DNA of 8,299 nucleotides from positions 1-8,299 of the forward strand of contig JAGVFD010000086.1 of the NCBI GenBank assembly GCA_020057805.1, given 5' to 3'. Positions 7,058 to 8,299 of the stretch are shown here, piece by piece (positions within the stretch are counted from its first letter, which is position 1; every line of letters starts with the position of its first letter). The position numbers and the translations under genes are program-made. The notes beneath the pieces were generated by a model. The model did not search any database, had not been told where the DNA came from, and worked only from the letters and a program-made list of their open reading frames with translations. The stretch comes from Sideroxydans sp. GTDB taxonomy: Bacteria > Pseudomonadota > Gammaproteobacteria > Burkholderiales > Gallionellaceae.

Positions 7058-7087
7058 ATTATACGTGCTTGGGTTCGAACCTATAAA
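7058..7087 (-). promoter_or_regulatory. Probable sigma-70 promoter of the dapF operon, with palindrome in the spacer
   Basis: On the - strand a consensus TATAAT lies at 7063-7058, about 27 bp before the dapF ATG. The -35 is weak: TTTATA (7087-7082) with an 18-bp spacer, or TTATAG with 17 bp. The expected transcription start is near 7051, giving a leader of about 20 nt. The perfect 10-bp palindrome GGTTCGAACC (7072-7081) fills part of the spacer and could be a regulator site, though a chance palindrome is possible. Confidence 0.6.
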
Positions 7088-7097
7088 TGCAAAATCG

Positions 7098-7216
7098 AGC
7101 CACAGAGCACGCAGAGAGGGGAATTGCGAGTTGCTACTTTTTGTCTTTTTCAATGTATTGCCTGAATCGAACGTGGATTAACGAATTTCTCTGTGACCTC
7201 TGTGTTCTCTGTGGCT
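7098..7216. repeat. CACAGAG-type dispersed repeat with terminal inverted repeats
   Basis: The left end AGCCACAGAGCACGCAGAGA (7098-7117) is inverted relative to the right end at 7186-7216. The outer 10 bp, AGCCACAGAG and CTCTGTGGCT, are perfect inverses, and the next nine differ at two positions. The right arm holds three copies of CTCTGTG at 7189, 7198 and 7207, exactly 9 bp apart. The roughly 70 bp between the arms are A+T-richer and have no recognisable ORF. Elements of this CCACAGAG/ACACAGAG kind recur between genes in many proteobacteria; no function is established to my knowledge. It fills most of the 200-bp gap between the CoA-binding gene and dapF. Confidence 0.75.
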
Positions 7217-7231
7217 AATGTTTTCGCGAAC

Positions 7232-7651
7232 CTAAGAGGCACATAGTTGCGTATGGTCGCGATACATACACCTGTCCATCACCACGGTGATTCCAGCCGC
7301 TTGCGCGCGTAGGGCGGCTTCTTCATGAATTACGCCGTCTTGCAGCCATAAATTTTTGATGCCGAGCTTGATGCAGCTTTCGACAATCTCCGGCACATGC
7401 TCCGATGCACGGAACACCTCCACGATGTCAGGACGTTCGGGCAGGCTTGCGAGGTCGGGATACGCTTTTTCGCCCAGTACCTCATCTACCAAAGGACGCA
7501 CGGGGATGATGCGATAACCGAAAGATTGCAGTGCCTTCGCCACATTAAAACTGGGGCGCGAGGCATTGGGCGACAGACCCAGCACGGCGACGCTACGTAC
7601 TTGGTGTAATAGCGCGCAGATTTGGTCGGGAGTAGGATTGATGAATGGCAT
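7232..7651 (-). CDS. CoA-binding domain protein (YccU / CoA_binding_2 family)
   Basis: 139 residues, the usual length of this single-domain family. The fold is the Rossmann-like CoA-binding domain related to that of succinyl-CoA synthetase alpha; the cellular role of the stand-alone proteins is not well defined. Visible signatures are VAVLGLSPNASRPSFNVAKALQ (21-42), GYRIIPVRP (45-53), LGEKAYPDLASLPERPDIVEVFR (59-81), the LWLQDGV stretch (101-107) and VVMDRCMYRDH (123-133), whose MDRC is typical of the family's C-terminus. No signal peptide or membrane segment is seen, so it should be cytoplasmic. The ATG at 7651 has no good Shine-Dalgarno; the alignment with family members starting just before the first hydrophobic strand supports it. 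It is transcribed alone, in the same direction as dapF but separated from it by a repeat and the dapF promoter. Confidence 0.9.
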   Translation of the reverse strand: MPFINPTPDQICALLHQVRSVAVLGLSPNASRPSFNVAKALQSFGYRIIPVRPLVDEVLGEKAYPDLASLPERPDIVEVFRASEHVPEIVESCIKLGIKNLWLQDGVIHEEAALRAQAAGITVVMDRCMYRDHTQLCAS

Positions 7652-7656
7652 GTCAG

Positions 7657-7687
7657 TTTGCTGTAAAGGTGACGTGCCTATAATAAA
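7657..7687. promoter_or_regulatory. Possible divergent promoter region with overlapping -10 boxes
   Basis: The + strand has TATAAT at 7679-7684, with a poor -35 (TTTGCT at 7657-7662, 16-bp spacer), pointing toward the gene at 7821. The - strand has TATTAT over 7680-7685, about 30 bp before the CoA-binding gene's ATG, again without a good -35. One near-symmetric TATAATA could thus serve both directions. Support is limited to the -10 match. Confidence 0.35.
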
Positions 7688-7708
7688 CGTTAATTATCTA
7701 CAGAGCTA

Positions 7709-7785
7709 AACCCCCTCCAGCTCCCCCTTGTCAGGGGGAGAGCAGAGCTAGCTCCTCCCCTGACAAGGGGAGGTTGGGAGGGGTT
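7709..7785. repeat. Nested GC-rich inverted repeat in the leader of the following gene
   Basis: A 77-bp near-perfect inverted repeat: AACCCCCTCCAGCTCCCCC at the left mirrors the right end GGGAGGTTGGGAGGGGTT with few changes. Each arm is itself a hairpin, CTCCCCC-TTGTCA-GGGGGAG (7721-7740) and CTCCCC-TGACAA-GGGGAG (7755-7772). At the centre is the palindrome GAGCTAGCTC (7745-7754). It belongs to the kind of dispersed intergenic repeat seen in many beta- and gammaproteobacteria. A T5 run follows at 7791-7795, so on the + strand it could act as a terminator or attenuator. Confidence 0.8.
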
Positions 7786-7820
7786 GGGGCTTTTTGCTAT
7801 TCAACTTTAAGAGGTCCGCT

Positions 7821-8299
7821 GTGAGCGCAATCCATCCTTCTGAATTAGCTTTCATTACTAAACACGCACCGTTCGATCACATGGAGTTGGGGCATGTGAT
7901 GTGGATGTTGGAGCGCATGCAGTTAGGTTACTACCCAGAAGGCGAGGTGATTGTTTCGCCTGAGCATGGGGCGGTGGATCGCTTTTTTGTCATCAAGCAA
8001 GGCGTGGTGCATGGTGAGCAAAGTGTGGCCAAAGCGTCCGATGCGGACACGTGGTTAGAGTTGGGGGCGGGTGAATGTTTTCCACTGGGTGCGTTGTTGG
8101 CGCATCGCGCGGTGGCCAGTGTCTATCGCGCAGGCAGTGACATTTTTTGTTATGAGTTGCCCGCAGCGGCGTTTAGCGAATTGATTGGTTTGAGTCCCGC
8201 TTTCCGCGATTTTTGCACGCGCCGCATCGCCAATCTTTTAGAGCACTCCAAGCAAGTTATTCAAGCGCAGTACAGCCATTCCAGTGCCGAGCAGCAATC
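7821..8299 (+). CDS. Cyclic-nucleotide-binding-like regulatory protein, N-terminal part (probable CBS/DUF294 nucleotidyltransferase protein)
   Basis: Partial: 159 codons and two bases before the window ends, with no stop. GTG at 7821 is chosen because AAGAGG (7809-7814) lies 6 bp upstream; the protein begins MSAIHPSELAFITKHAPFDHM. Residues about 15-140 form a cNMP-binding-like beta-barrel: YYPEGEVIVSPEHG (37-50), DRFFVIKQGVVHGEQ (53-67), LGAGECFPLGALLAHRAVAS (81-100), YRAGSDIFCYELPAAAF (102-118) and a C-terminal helix with FCTRRIANLLEHS. The usual phosphate-binding-cassette pattern (FGE...RxA) is replaced by ECFPLGALLAHR, so cyclic-nucleotide binding is doubtful. This variant is, as I recall, typical of proteins that continue into two CBS domains, a DUF294 nucleotidyltransferase domain and a substrate-binding domain; that remainder is outside the window and is inferred. 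The gene is divergent from the CoA-binding gene and has a long leader holding a repeat. Confidence 0.8.
   Translation, partial: MSAIHPSELAFITKHAPFDHMELGHVMWMLERMQLGYYPEGEVIVSPEHGAVDRFFVIKQGVVHGEQSVAKASDADTWLELGAGECFPLGALLAHRAVASVYRAGSDIFCYELPAAAFSELIGLSPAFRDFCTRRIANLLEHSKQVIQAQYSHSSAEQQ

Noticed and set aside
7071..7082. GGGTTCGAACC as a tRNA T-arm remnant or phage attachment site
   Set aside because: No acceptor stem, anticodon arm or CCA nearby; a promoter-spacer palindrome explains it as well.
7223..7230. TTCGCGAA palindrome downstream of the CoA-binding gene
   Set aside because: Eight bases with no loop or T-run; expected by chance.

Overview
The window looks like chromosomal DNA from a Gram-negative bacterium, most likely a betaproteobacterium of moderate G+C content. 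A Nitrosomonadales-type lineage is my best guess, from protein style and gene order only. All protein identities below come from recognised motifs and remembered family members, not from a database search.

Left part, + strand (1-3193). The 3' end of mrdA (PBP2) overlaps rodA by one base, and rlpA follows after 6 bp. This is the cell-elongation peptidoglycan cluster: PBP2 is the transpeptidase, RodA the glycosyltransferase, and RlpA an outer-membrane lytic transglycosylase with a SPOR domain. Next, behind what looks like its own promoter, is a pair of single-domain rhodaneses. The first is soluble; the second carries an N-terminal membrane anchor and probably faces the periplasm.

Middle part, - strand (7031 down to 3244). 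A four-gene unit reads dapF, a DUF484 gene, xerC, rlmI. dapF makes meso-diaminopimelate for lysine and cell wall, DUF484 is the usual GAF-like companion, XerC is the chromosome-dimer recombinase, and RlmI methylates 23S rRNA. xerC and rlmI overlap by 4 bp (ATGA). A good -10 (TATAAT) lies upstream of dapF. The second rhodanese and rlmI converge, with only 50 bp between them.

Right part (7032-8299). A CoA_binding_2 (YccU-type) gene lies on the - strand. Divergent from it is the start of a cyclic-nucleotide-binding-like protein of the kind that usually continues into CBS and DUF294 nucleotidyltransferase domains; the window cuts it off.

The genes are ordinary housekeeping genes and I see no defence system, prophage, CRISPR array, IS element or obvious new system. 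The unexpected content is in small repeats. Four repeat-like elements of different families sit at gene boundaries or inside genes: one appears to be read in frame inside rlmI, one supplies the dapF stop codon, one is a 119-bp CACAGAG inverted repeat, and one is a nested GC-rich inverted repeat in the leader of the last gene.
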